This document shows positions 25,281 to 33,137 of a stretch of 64,000 bases of DNA, in pieces (within the stretch, counting starts at the first letter, position 1; each line of letters opens with the position of its first letter). Source of the stretch: JANQQJ01 sp046290575. GTDB taxonomy: Bacteria > Pseudomonadota > Alphaproteobacteria > SMXS01. The notes under the pieces were generated by a model. It was not told the DNA's origin. It saw nothing but the letters and a program-made list of their open reading frames with translations, and did not search any database. The stretch spans positions 62,001 to 126,000 of the forward strand of contig JBKAGX010000001.1 in assembly GCA_046290575.1 (NCBI GenBank), written 5' to 3'. The position numbers were made by a program, and so were the translations under genes.

Positions 25281-26282
25281 CTAATCCACCGTCAGGATGA
25301 TCTTGCCGATATGAGCGCTGGTTTCCATCCGCCGCTGCGCGTCGCCCGCGGCGGCCAGCGGCATGGTCGAATCAATCACCGGCTTGATCGTTCCATCTTC
25401 AAAGAGCGGCCAGACCTGGTCATGCACGGCTGAGACAACCTCGCCTTTCTGCGCGGGCGTGCGGGTGCGCAGCGTGGAGCCGGTGACCGTCAGCCGGTTG
25501 AGCATGATCGGCACGATGGAAATCTCCGCCGAGGGGCTGCGCAGAAACGCGATGCTGACATGGCGGCCTTCCATCCGCAGCAGCCCCAAATCCTTGGCAA
25601 GATAATCGCCGCCGACCATGTCGAGAATGACATCCAGGCCCTCGCCACCGGTCTCCTCCTTGATGACGGCAACGAAATCCTCGTCCCTGTAATTGATCGC
25701 GCGTTTGGCGCCCAAGTCTTCGCAGACAGCGCATTTTTCGGCCGAGCCGGCAGTAGCATAGACCTCGGCACCGCGCGCCTTGGCCAGCATGATCGCCGAT
25801 GTGCCGATGCCCGATGAGCCGCCATGCACCATGAAGCGCTCACCCGATTTGAGCGCACCGCGATCGAACACATTGGTCCAGACCGTACAGAAGGTCTCCA
25901 TGATCGCCGCGCCCTGCACCATATCGAACCCTTTGGGCAGCGGCAGAACCTGCACCGCAGGCACGGCGCAATACGTGGCATAGCCGCCACCGGCGAGCAG
26001 CGCACAAACGGCATCACCAATTTCAAAGCCGGTCACGCCATCACCCAGCGCTGCGATTTCCCCTGCGCATTCGAGGCCCATGATCTCTGACGCGCCTGGA
26101 GGCGGTGGATAATTGCCTTCACGCTGCACCGAATCTGCCCGGTTGATCCCGGCTGCCCGGACACGGATCAGCACTTCACCGGCCTGAGGCGCGGGCACCG
26201 CGACATCTTCAAGACGCAGATTTTCAGGCCCGCCCGGTTCCGTAACGACAATCGCCGACGCTGCTGCTGGTATGTTGGACAT
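25281..26282 (-). CDS. NAD(P)H quinone oxidoreductase, PIG3 family
   Basis: A 333-residue zinc-free medium-chain dehydrogenase/reductase. The GroES-like domain carries RVRAAGINRADSVQREGNYPPPPGAS, typical of the PIG3/TIGR02824 quinone oxidoreductases, followed by a Rossmann domain with MVHGGSSGIGTSAIMLAKARGA. It reduces quinones with NADPH. The start at 26282 (MSNIPAAA) is preferred over 26291, since GGGGA lies 8 bases upstream. It is followed by the P-loop kinase gene. Confidence 0.9.
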   Translation of the reverse strand: MSNIPAAASAIVVTEPGGPENLRLEDVAVPAPQAGEVLIRVRAAGINRADSVQREGNYPPPPGASEIMGLECAGEIAALGDGVTGFEIGDAVCALLAGGGYATYCAVPAVQVLPLPKGFDMVQGAAIMETFCTVWTNVFDRGALKSGERFMVHGGSSGIGTSAIMLAKARGAEVYATAGSAEKCAVCEDLGAKRAINYRDEDFVAVIKEETGGEGLDVILDMVGGDYLAKDLGLLRMEGRHVSIAFLRSPSAEISIVPIMLNRLTVTGSTLRTRTPAQKGEVVSAVHDQVWPLFEDGTIKPVIDSTMPLAAAGDAQRRMETSAHIGKIILTVD

Positions 26283-26345
26283 TCTGATCATCCCCGATTT
26301 GGTCTATTTTGAGGGCACCATATCAGTGGCCATTGGGAGCACAAG

Positions 26346-26537
26346 ATGGATTTGGATGACCTGCCGCGCAAACAACCCGGCGCTGCCGAGGCGCTTGCCA
26401 GGGAATCGCTGGATGATCTTTCAGTCTATGAGTTGAAAGAGAGGATTGAGCTTCTGGAAGCCGAAATCGCCCGCACGCAGCAGGCCATCGGCCGCAAGGA
26501 AGCGGGTCAGTCGGCGGCGGACAAGCTCTTCAAATAG
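26346..26537 (+). CDS. DUF1192 family protein
   Basis: A 63-residue protein with the DUF1192 pattern: DDLPRKQP, LDDLSVYELKERIELLEAEIARTQQAI (coiled coil at residues 22-50), and a C-terminal ADKLFK. The family is alphaproteobacterial and of unknown function. It is divergent from the quinone oxidoreductase, and a predicted small RNA follows it. Confidence 0.85.
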   Translation: MDLDDLPRKQPGAAEALARESLDDLSVYELKERIELLEAEIARTQQAIGRKEAGQSAADKLFK

Positions 26538-26599
26538 CGCCGCTCACAGTGATCACGCTTTTGTTAATAGTGTGTTCAGAAACAGTCCCTATATATGAA

Positions 26600-26687
26600 G
26601 TCGTGATCGGTTTTCCCCCTCCCTAGACCGATCACGACCTCCCTAAACTTGGGCCGCTCCGCATCAGCTGGGCGGCCCCTTTTTTTT
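26600..26687 (+). ncRNA. Candidate small RNA with anti-Shine-Dalgarno loops (sRNA-1)
   Basis: A perfect 12-bp stem (26600-26611 with 26627-26638) holds a 15-base loop exposing CCCCCTCCC. A single-stranded linker then repeats CCTCCCTA (26638-26645; first copy 26618-26625). It ends in a GGGCCGC/GCGGCCC terminator with eight T (26651-26687). This layout resembles the CcsR (Rhodobacter) and alpha-r14 (rhizobial) small RNAs, whose C-rich loops pair with Shine-Dalgarno sequences. A TATATA box at 26590-26595 is a possible -10. Expression is not known. Confidence 0.7.
26651..26687 (+). terminator. Intrinsic terminator of sRNA-1
   Basis: GGGCCGC and GCGGCCC enclose a 14-base loop, followed by eight consecutive T. 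It overlaps the 3' end of the membrane-protein gene on the other strand by 24 bases. Confidence 0.85.
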
Positions 26688-26966
26688 GTCATCGTCCGCC
26701 GGTCGGCCAAAACGCCAGGGCTCTGATCGCCGCAAGGGACGCCCGACAGCCGGCGGCATCCTGTGCCGTGCCCTGGTAAGAAAACCGTCGACTTCCGGGC
26801 GGGTGCGGCGGAAGCGCCGGAGCCTTCTGAGAGCCGGGCGGCTTGTCGACAACAGCAATGCAAGACCGGCCATGATCAGAATCAGACCCAGGGGGATCGG
26901 CAACGGCACGAACATCACGCCCAGGACAATCAGCAACAGCGCGACAATTTGCAGAAAGACAGACAT
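26664..26966 (-). CDS. Small membrane protein, PGPGW-like
   Basis: A 100-residue protein with two hydrophobic segments (residues 2-19 and 25-41) separated by the Pro-rich turn VPLPIPLG, followed by a strongly basic tail (RPALRRLRRFRRTRPEVDG). The pattern recalls the PGPGW transmembrane family of unknown function. It should sit in the inner membrane with its tail in the cytoplasm. Its last codons overlap the terminator of sRNA-1 in antisense. Confidence 0.65.
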   Translation of the reverse strand: MSVFLQIVALLLIVLGVMFVPLPIPLGLILIMAGLALLLSTSRPALRRLRRFRRTRPEVDGFLTRARHRMPPAVGRPLRRSEPWRFGRPADDDKKKGPPS

Positions 26967-27033
26967 TAAGGCCCAACATGGAACGGGTAGGGACTACCCA
27001 TGGGCCCCAATATGGCGCAAAGCACGGGAAACT

Positions 27034-28251
27034 CTACAGAGATTCGCCTTTCAGAAGTCGGGGCAGGGTCCCGACGGTGCCACGCGCATGCTCCATAAAG
27101 AACTGCTTTACCGGACCCAGCCGCTCTACCGCAGCCAAACCAACATCACGCGCGAGCCGGAGCGGCGCGATATCGTTGGTGAAGAGCGCATTGAGACTGT
27201 CGGTCACCGTCGCCAGCGTAAGCGTATCAACCCGGCGCCACCGGTCATACCGTTCCAGTACGATAGTGGATCCCACATCAAGGCCGAGGCGGGCTGAATC
27301 CGTCACCAGTTCCGCCAAAGCCGCGACATCGCGCCAGCCGAGATTGAGCCCCTGACCCGCAATCGGGTGAATGCCATGCGCTGCATCCCCCACCAACGCT
27401 AGCCGTGTGTCGGTAAATCGCTCCGCTACATGGACCGCATAGGGGTAGCCGAAACGCGGTCCAACAGCATGAACCGCGCCCATGAACCCGCCAAAGCGGC
27501 GGGCAATCTCCTGATCGAACGCTGCATCCTCCAGCTTCAGGATGGCAACAGCAACATCGGGCGCTTCACTCCAGACCAGCGACGAGCGCGTTCCCTGCAA
27601 GGGCAGAATGGCGAATGGTCCGGGCGTCAAAAACCGTTCATGGGCAATGCCATGATGCGGTTTTTCATGCTCGACCGTTGTAACGATGCCCGTCTGATCA
27701 TAGCGGTGACCCACCGTTTTGATCCCGGCGGATTGCCGGATGCGAGAGCTGCGTCCATCCGCCCCGACAATCAGCGCTGCATGGACGGTTTGGCCATCCT
27801 GCAGTAAGGCGGCGGCCACGCCGCCCTCTCGCTCTACGCTTTCGACCCGGGCCGGGGCCACGATCTTAACCGTCGGCAAATCCTGAAGCGTCTGGATCAA
27901 CCCGCCACGAATATGCCGATTCTCAACCATTTGGCCGAACGGGTCCCGGCCCAGTGCCTGATGGTCGAAATTCAGGAAAACCGGCGCCGAACCATCGGTG
28001 ACACGAATATCAAGAATCGGTTCAGCGTGCCCGGCCATGGCGTCCCAGGCTCCGATAGCCTGCAGCATCTGCCAGGAAGAATAGGCAATCGCCGTCACCC
28101 GGCCATCGAATTCAGGCGCCACCGTGTCATCCAAGTCAACCGCATCAACAAGCGCCACGTCCAGACCGGCGCGCCCCAGAGCAACGGCCAGCGTCAAGCC
28201 GGCCATACCCCCACCGACGATCAGGACATGATGTGAGCTGGATTTGGTCAT
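27034..28251 (-). CDS. UbiH/UbiF/COQ6-family FAD hydroxylase
   Basis: A 405-residue flavoprotein monooxygenase that hydroxylates the ubiquinone ring. The N-terminal dinucleotide motif VLIVGGGMAGLTLAVAL is at residues 9-25, and the second FAD motif LALVGDAAHGIHPIAGQGLNLGWRDV appears at about residues 290-315. The ATG at 28251 is chosen because the upstream extension carries no family sequence. Which ring position it oxidises cannot be told; in alphaproteobacteria UbiL/UbiM-type enzymes differ in regioselectivity. Confidence 0.9.
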   Translation of the reverse strand: MTKSSSHHVLIVGGGMAGLTLAVALGRAGLDVALVDAVDLDDTVAPEFDGRVTAIAYSSWQMLQAIGAWDAMAGHAEPILDIRVTDGSAPVFLNFDHQALGRDPFGQMVENRHIRGGLIQTLQDLPTVKIVAPARVESVEREGGVAAALLQDGQTVHAALIVGADGRSSRIRQSAGIKTVGHRYDQTGIVTTVEHEKPHHGIAHERFLTPGPFAILPLQGTRSSLVWSEAPDVAVAILKLEDAAFDQEIARRFGGFMGAVHAVGPRFGYPYAVHVAERFTDTRLALVGDAAHGIHPIAGQGLNLGWRDVAALAELVTDSARLGLDVGSTIVLERYDRWRRVDTLTLATVTDSLNALFTNDIAPLRLARDVGLAAVERLGPVKQFFMEHARGTVGTLPRLLKGESL

Positions 28252-28314
28252 CCCTCTATATTTCGCACCCTTTGGCCAGATGTCCACGCTGATTACATCA
28301 GCAGGACTGCACAA

Positions 28315-28323
28315 ATTATAGCC
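28315..28323 (-). promoter_or_regulatory. Extended -10 promoter for the UbiH-type gene
   Basis: On the minus strand GGCTATAAT gives a perfect TATAAT (28320-28315) preceded by GC. The -35 region is weak. The leader would be about 60 nt. Confidence 0.5.
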
Positions 28324-28349
28324 TGGACCTCATCCGTGATTAAAAACTG

Positions 28350-28365
28350 TGCACACCATGGTCCC
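28350..28365 (+). promoter_or_regulatory. Candidate NtrC site upstream of glnK
   Basis: TGCACACCATGGTCCC partly matches the NtrC dyad (GCAC then GGTGC). It lies about 90 bases upstream of the sigma-54-like element, where an enhancer is expected. The right half is imperfect. Confidence 0.4.
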
Positions 28366-28442
28366 TATCCAATAGACCGAGGCCAAACAGAAATCCCTAT
28401 TTTTACAATAAAATCAATATTTTACCGCAGTTGCGCTGATTC

Positions 28443-28459
28443 TGGCACGGTTCTTGACT
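28443..28459 (+). promoter_or_regulatory. Sigma-54-like promoter of glnK-amtB
   Basis: TGGCACGGTTCTTGACT has the -24 TGGCAC and a -12-like TTG at the right spacing, but the usual GC is GA. The first 14 bases are identical to the element before the second amt gene at 30481. Sigma-54/NtrC control of glnK-amtB is well established in proteobacteria. It lies about 80 bases before the glnK ATG. Confidence 0.65.
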
Positions 28460-28538
28460 CTGCTAGGGGAGAAGGGAGCGGGAATTCCCCTGTTCGCCTT
28501 TCCAATAAAGTTCGATCCACGAGGCATAGGACGAAACC

Positions 28539-28877
28539 ATGAAACTGATCATAGCGATCATCAAACCATCGAAACTGCAGGAGGTACGCGAGGCGCTTAC
28601 CGAACTCGACGTCGCAGGCATGACTGTCAGCGAAGTGAAGGGCTTTGGACGCCAGAAGGGGCATACGGAAATCTACCGTGGCGCCGAATACGAGGTCAGC
28701 TTCCTGCCGAAGCTGAAGCTCGAAATGGTTGTCGCGGCGGACAAGGTCGAGAGCGTCGTCGAGGCCGTCATGAGCGCAGCCAAGACCGGCAATATCGGCG
28801 ACGGCAAGTTGTTTGTCGCTCCGATTGAGTATGCGGCGCGCATCCGCACCGGCGAGACGGGCCCCGAGTCGCTCTAG
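28539..28877 (+). CDS. glnK: PII nitrogen regulatory protein GlnK/GlnB
   Basis: A 112-residue PII protein sensing 2-oxoglutarate and ATP/ADP. The T-loop HTEIYRGAEYEVSFLPK contains Y51, the uridylylation site, and Y46; the signature KTGNIGDGKLFVAPIEYAARIRTGETG is complete. The typical partner, AmtB, lies 22 bases downstream: GlnK plugs the transporter when nitrogen is plentiful. A sigma-54-like element precedes it, so the operon should be nitrogen-limited inducible. Confidence 0.95.
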   Translation: MKLIIAIIKPSKLQEVREALTELDVAGMTVSEVKGFGRQKGHTEIYRGAEYEVSFLPKLKLEMVVAADKVESVVEAVMSAAKTGNIGDGKLFVAPIEYAARIRTGETGPESL

Positions 28878-28899
28878 CCAACACCCCACGGAGAAAAAA

Positions 28900-30228
28900 A
28901 TGAACAAAACGTCAAAAGTTCTGGCTTTTGCGGCGATAGCGACAGGAGCCGTTGCATTCGCAACGCCTGCGGCCGCAGCCGTGTCAGCGGAATCACAATT
29001 TATCTTTAACTCGCTGCTGTTTCTGATCGGCGGCTTCCTGGTGATGTGGATGGCCGCCGGCTTCTGCATGCTGGAGGCTGGGCTGGTCCGCTCGAAAAAC
29101 GTGGCCAATATGTGCGTCAAGAATATCGGCCTCTATTCAATTGCCGGTATCATGTACTTCCTCGTCGGTTACGACCTGATGTACACGGACGTTTCCGGAT
29201 ATCTGGGCACGTTCTCGATGTTCGCGCCGGACGACTCAGAAGTCATCACGGACGCAGGCTTTGTTGGCGAAGGCGGCTACTCTGCTGCCTCTGACTGGTT
29301 CTTCCAGATGGTGTTTGTCGCCACGGCGGCCTCCATTGTCTCTGGTACCCTGGCCGAACGTATCAAGCTGTTCCCCTTCTTCATCTTTGTCATCATCCTG
29401 ACCGGCATCATCTATCCGATTCAGGGTTCCTGGCAGTGGGGCGGCGGCTGGTTGTCGGAAGCTGGCTTCAGCGACTTTGCCGGATCCACCATCGTACACT
29501 CGACAGGCGGTTGGGCAGCCCTGGCTGGCGCCATCTTCCTGGGCGCGCGGAAAGGCAAATACGGCCCGGATGGCAAGGTTAACGCCATCCCCGGCAACAA
29601 CCTGCCACTCGCGACCCTGGGCACCTTCATCCTGTGGCTCGGCTGGTTCGGCTTCAACGGCGCCTCGCAGCTCGCCATGGGCTCGGCCGTTGATGTAGCA
29701 GCAGTGTCGCAAATCTTCGCCAATACCAATCTGGCCGCGGCCGGCGGTACGGTTGCTGCGATCCTGACGAGCAAGCTGGTCTACAAGAAAGTCGACCTGA
29801 CCATCGTGCTGAACGGCGCGCTCGCCGGTCTGGTCTCGATCACCGCTGAACCGCTGGCGCCCAGCTTCGGTGCCGCCGTGCTGATCGGCGCCGTTGGTGG
29901 CGTGTTGGTGGTGTTCGCCATTCCGCTGCTCGACAAGCTGAAGATCGACGATGTCGTCGGCGCCATTTCCGTCCACCTGGTGGCCGGTATCTGGGGCACG
30001 CTGGCTGTGCCGATCACCAATGGCGATACCAACTTCGGTTCTCAAATTCTGGGTATCGTCGCCATTGGCGCCTTTGTCTTCATCGTCAGCGCGATTGTCT
30101 GGGCTATCCTGAAATTCACCATCGGGATCCGGATGAGCGAAGAAGACGAGCACGAAGGGGCGGATTACGCCGAACTAGGGATGGAAGCCTATCCCGAATT
30201 CGGCCGCGGTTCGCAGTCCATCATGTAA
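28900..30228 (+). CDS. amtB: Ammonium transporter AmtB
   Basis: A 442-residue inner-membrane ammonium channel with a cleavable-looking signal peptide (residues 1-26, ending ATPAAAA) and 11 helices. The twin pore histidines are in STIVHSTGGW and GAISVHLVAGIWG. The C-terminal RMSEEDEHEGAD...GMEAYPEF segment is the GlnK-interacting tail. ATG 28900 follows CGGAG; the ORF extends further upstream only into glnK. Confidence 0.95.
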   Translation: MNKTSKVLAFAAIATGAVAFATPAAAAVSAESQFIFNSLLFLIGGFLVMWMAAGFCMLEAGLVRSKNVANMCVKNIGLYSIAGIMYFLVGYDLMYTDVSGYLGTFSMFAPDDSEVITDAGFVGEGGYSAASDWFFQMVFVATAASIVSGTLAERIKLFPFFIFVIILTGIIYPIQGSWQWGGGWLSEAGFSDFAGSTIVHSTGGWAALAGAIFLGARKGKYGPDGKVNAIPGNNLPLATLGTFILWLGWFGFNGASQLAMGSAVDVAAVSQIFANTNLAAAGGTVAAILTSKLVYKKVDLTIVLNGALAGLVSITAEPLAPSFGAAVLIGAVGGVLVVFAIPLLDKLKIDDVVGAISVHLVAGIWGTLAVPITNGDTNFGSQILGIVAIGAFVFIVSAIVWAILKFTIGIRMSEEDEHEGADYAELGMEAYPEFGRGSQSIM

Positions 30229-30239
30229 CGGAGGGGGTC

Positions 30240-30385
30240 AGTCCGGAAGCCAAACGGTTTTGACCGCAGACGCTTCCGGACTCACCACTCCAGTTCTCTC
30301 CCCGGCTTCTCCCAGCCGGATGCCCTTCGGGGCAACCAGGCCCGCCCAAGATTTCATCATCCTGGGCGGGCCTGGCCTATTTTTT
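30240..30385 (+). ncRNA. Structured 3' region of amtB, possible regulatory RNA
   Basis: Four successive hairpins follow the amtB stop: 30240-30282 (11-bp arms AGTCCGGAAGC/GCTTCCGGACT with an inner CGGT-TTTG-ACCG stem), 30302-30319 (CCGGCT-TCTCCC-AGCCGG), 30321-30334 (TGCCC-TTCG-GGGCA) and the terminator stem at 30336-30375. The C-rich TCTCTCCCC and TCTCCC segments are unpaired. This could be a 3'-UTR-derived small RNA or a stability element. Evidence is structural only. Confidence 0.5.
30336..30385 (+). terminator. Intrinsic terminator of glnK-amtB
   Basis: CCAGGCCCGCCCA and TGGGCGGGCCTGG form a perfect 13-bp stem followed by CCTATTTTTT. It separates the glnK-amtB transcript from the second amt gene. 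Confidence 0.88.
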
Positions 30386-30480
30386 AGGCAGGTTTTCTGG
30401 TCGATGCTATCGGTACTATTACGGGTACGGTCCGTCTAACCCCCTCAAAACATGGATTAAAAGGTGCACCAGAAGGAAAC

Positions 30481-30496
30481 TGGCACGGTTCTTGGT
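30481..30496 (+). promoter_or_regulatory. Sigma-54-like promoter of the second amt gene
   Basis: TGGCACGGTTCTTGGT repeats the first 14 bases of the glnK element, again with a non-standard -12 (GG in place of GC). GGTGCACC at 30463-30470 just upstream looks like an NtrC half-site pair. The ATG is 74 bases further on. Confidence 0.6.
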
Positions 30497-30569
30497 ACCC
30501 AAGGGTTAGAAGACCGGCTGGAACGAGTTCTCGATTCCGGCCTTTGGGAGAGAGCTAGGGAGAAGGTCC

Positions 30570-31799
30570 ATGGAAGCCACCGTGCAAGGGGCTGACGTTT
30601 TTTTCGTGTTAATGGGGGCGATCCTCGTCTTCCTGATGCATGGCGGGTTCGCGTTCCTCGAAGTGGGAACCGTCCGCAAAAAGAATCAGGTGAACGCCCT
30701 GATGAAAATTCTGGTCGACTTCTGCATGTCGACCATCGTCTATTTCTTCGTCGGCTATATGGTTGCCTACGGCACCAGCTTCCTGATGGACGCTGCGATG
30801 CTGAACGGATCTGCCGAAGGCTCGCCCTTCGCGGGCAGCGGCTACGACCTGGTAAAGTTCTTCTTCCTGCTGACCTTTGCCGCCGCCATTCCTGCGATCA
30901 TTTCCGGCGGCATTGCCGAGCGCGCGCGGTTCGTGCCGCAGCTGGTTGCCACAGCCGTCATCGTCGGCGTCGCCTATCCCTTCTTCGAGGGGGTGATCTG
31001 GAACGGCAACTGGGGGTTCCAGGGCTGGCTCGAAGCCACCTTCGGCGCACCATTCAACGATTTCGCCGGGTCCATCGTCGTCCACGGTGTGGGCGGCTGG
31101 ATCGCACTCGGCGCCGTGATCATGCTGGGCGCGCGGCAGGGCCGCTATCGGTCCGATGGCTCGGTCGTCGGCATTCCACCATCGAACATTCCCTTTCTGG
31201 CGCTCGGCTCCTGGTTCCTGTGCGTCGGCTGGTTCGGTTTCAACGTCATGAGCGCCCAGGCACTCGACGGCATTGATGGCCTCGTCGCCGTGAACTCGCT
31301 GCTGGCCATGGCCGGCGGCGTATTGGCGGCCTTTATCGTCGGCAAGAACGACCCGGGCTTTGTCCACAATGGCGCGCTGGCAGGTCTTGTCGCTGTCTGC
31401 GCCGGGTCAAATGTGATGCACCCCATCGGCTCTCTGGCCGTCGGTGCGGGCGCCGGTGCGATCTTCGTGATTTTCTTCACCCTCTGCCAGAACAAGTGGA
31501 AGATCGACGATGTGCTGGGTGTGTGGCCATTGCATGGGCTCTGTGGCCTGTGGGGCGGCATCGCTGCCGGTATCTTCGGCTCGGAAGCACTGGGCGGCCT
31601 CGGCGGCGTGAGCTTCATGTCACAGCTGGTCGGTAGCCTGGCCGGTGTGATCTTCGCGCTGATCGTCGGCTTTGTCGTCTATGGCGCGATCAAAGCCACG
31701 ATCGGGTTCCGCATGTCGGAAGAGGACGAGTTCCGCGGCGCCGATCTGGCGCTGCACAACATCAGCGCCTATCCGGAAGACGATTTGTCATCCCGCTAG
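30570..31799 (+). CDS. amt: Second ammonium transporter (Amt family)
   Basis: A 409-residue ammonium channel paralogous to the AmtB at 28900 but without an N-terminal signal peptide. The pore histidines are kept (SIVVHGVGGW and VWPLHGLCGLWGG). The GlnK-contact tail is altered: RMSEEDEFRGADLALHNISAYPED lacks the HGE/GME segment before AYP. It starts at ATG 30570 with GGGAG-type purines upstream. It has its own sigma-54-like promoter, so it may be regulated with AmtB yet differ in GlnK gating (inference). Confidence 0.94.
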   Translation: MEATVQGADVFFVLMGAILVFLMHGGFAFLEVGTVRKKNQVNALMKILVDFCMSTIVYFFVGYMVAYGTSFLMDAAMLNGSAEGSPFAGSGYDLVKFFFLLTFAAAIPAIISGGIAERARFVPQLVATAVIVGVAYPFFEGVIWNGNWGFQGWLEATFGAPFNDFAGSIVVHGVGGWIALGAVIMLGARQGRYRSDGSVVGIPPSNIPFLALGSWFLCVGWFGFNVMSAQALDGIDGLVAVNSLLAMAGGVLAAFIVGKNDPGFVHNGALAGLVAVCAGSNVMHPIGSLAVGAGAGAIFVIFFTLCQNKWKIDDVLGVWPLHGLCGLWGGIAAGIFGSEALGGLGGVSFMSQLVGSLAGVIFALIVGFVVYGAIKATIGFRMSEEDEFRGADLALHNISAYPEDDLSSR

Positions 31800-31822
31800 T
31801 GCATGACCCGGTTTAAACAGGC

Positions 31823-31856
31823 ATGGGGCGGCCGTTGGGTCGCCCCATTTCTGTTT
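31823..31856 (+). terminator. Intrinsic terminator of the second amt gene
   Basis: ATGGGGCG and CGCCCCAT form an 8-bp stem followed by the T-rich TTCTGTTT. It lies 24 bases after the stop codon. Confidence 0.75.
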
Positions 31857-31928
31857 GGCTTGCGGCTTGTGCGCGAGTCCCCGCCCCGGTAAAGTGCCCC
31901 ATGTTTTGCATTTGTTCCGGTAGGACCG

Positions 31929-33137
31929 GTGCTTAATCCCAGACTGACCCAACTGCCCGGGCATACGTGGACGCAACTCCGCGCGCTTTTGGACGGGCTG
32001 GCCTCAGGCCGGAACGACCCGCTTGATCTGACCATCGGGGAACCGCGCCACCCGATGCCGGCGCTGATCGGCGACGCCCTGCAGACCCATCAGGCGCTTT
32101 ACGCCAAGTACCCCCCCATCCAGGGAACGCCTGAATGGCAGGACGCGGTGACCAACTGGCTGGGACGGCGCTATGGCTTGAGTGACATAGACCCCGACCG
32201 GCACGTCCTACCCGTGGCGGGCACGCGCGAAGGCCTTTTCAATGCCGCCTTTGTTACAGTGCCCGGCGACCGCATCGACCCGCGACCGCTGGTTCTGATG
32301 CCCAACCCGTTCTACCAGTGCTACGCCGCTGCAGCCTTGTCCGCCGGCGCCGAACCCCGCTATGTGGCGGCAACAGCAGAAACCGGCTTCATGCCGGATT
32401 TTGCCGGTCTGGACGAAGCGACCCTGCAGCAGACAGCGGTCATCTATCTGTGCAGCCCGGCGAACCCCCAGGGAACCGTAGCCGATCAGGTCTATTTCGA
32501 AGCGTTGATCGGCCTGTGCCGACGCCATGACATCACGCTGATCGTCGATGAATGCTATGCGGAGATCTATATTGATGCGCCGCCACTGGGGGTTATGGAG
32601 GCCTGCCATCTGATGGCCGAGACAGGGCTGGGTGACCGTGCCGACCCCTACGCCAATGTGCTGGCGTTTCATTCGCTGTCGAAGCGGTCAAACGCGCCCG
32701 GCCTGCGATCCGGCTTTGTCGCTGGCGATCCCAAACTGATCGCGGCCTACAAGGAACTTCGCGCCTATGGCGGTAGCCCGTCGCCGCTGCCGGTCTATGC
32801 CGCCGCGGCCGCTGCGTGGAACGACGAAGCGCATGTTGAAGAAAACAGAAGGCTCTATCGGCAAAAATTTGACGCAGCAGAGCGGATTCTAAATGGCCAC
32901 TTCAAGGCCTACCGGCCTGGCGGCGGCTTTTATCTATGGCTGGATGTCGAGGACGGCACCGCCGCCGCCCGTCAACTTTGGACCGACGTCGGTGTCAGAG
33001 TCCTTCCTGGAGCGTTTCTGTCGCATAGCAATGGCTCCAATCCTGGGGCCCAATATATCCGTGTCGCGCTGGTTCAGCCCCTCGATATCACTGAAACCGC
33101 CCTGACCTCTCTCGTTGAAACATTGGGAAACCGCTGA
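31929..33137 (+). CDS. Class I/II aminotransferase, DapC-like
   Basis: A 402-residue pyridoxal-phosphate aminotransferase. The PLP lysine is K252 in SLSKRSNAPGLRSG; SPANPQGT and VDECYAEIY carry the cofactor-contacting Asn and Asp/Tyr. It is closest in pattern to N-succinyldiaminopimelate aminotransferase (DapC) of lysine and peptidoglycan synthesis, a common neighbour of ftsK in alphaproteobacteria, but other 2-oxo acid substrates are possible. It starts at GTG, and its TGA overlaps the ftsK ATG (TGATG). Confidence 0.85.
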   Translation: MLNPRLTQLPGHTWTQLRALLDGLASGRNDPLDLTIGEPRHPMPALIGDALQTHQALYAKYPPIQGTPEWQDAVTNWLGRRYGLSDIDPDRHVLPVAGTREGLFNAAFVTVPGDRIDPRPLVLMPNPFYQCYAAAALSAGAEPRYVAATAETGFMPDFAGLDEATLQQTAVIYLCSPANPQGTVADQVYFEALIGLCRRHDITLIVDECYAEIYIDAPPLGVMEACHLMAETGLGDRADPYANVLAFHSLSKRSNAPGLRSGFVAGDPKLIAAYKELRAYGGSPSPLPVYAAAAAAWNDEAHVEENRRLYRQKFDAAERILNGHFKAYRPGGGFYLWLDVEDGTAAARQLWTDVGVRVLPGAFLSHSNGSNPGAQYIRVALVQPLDITETALTSLVETLGNR

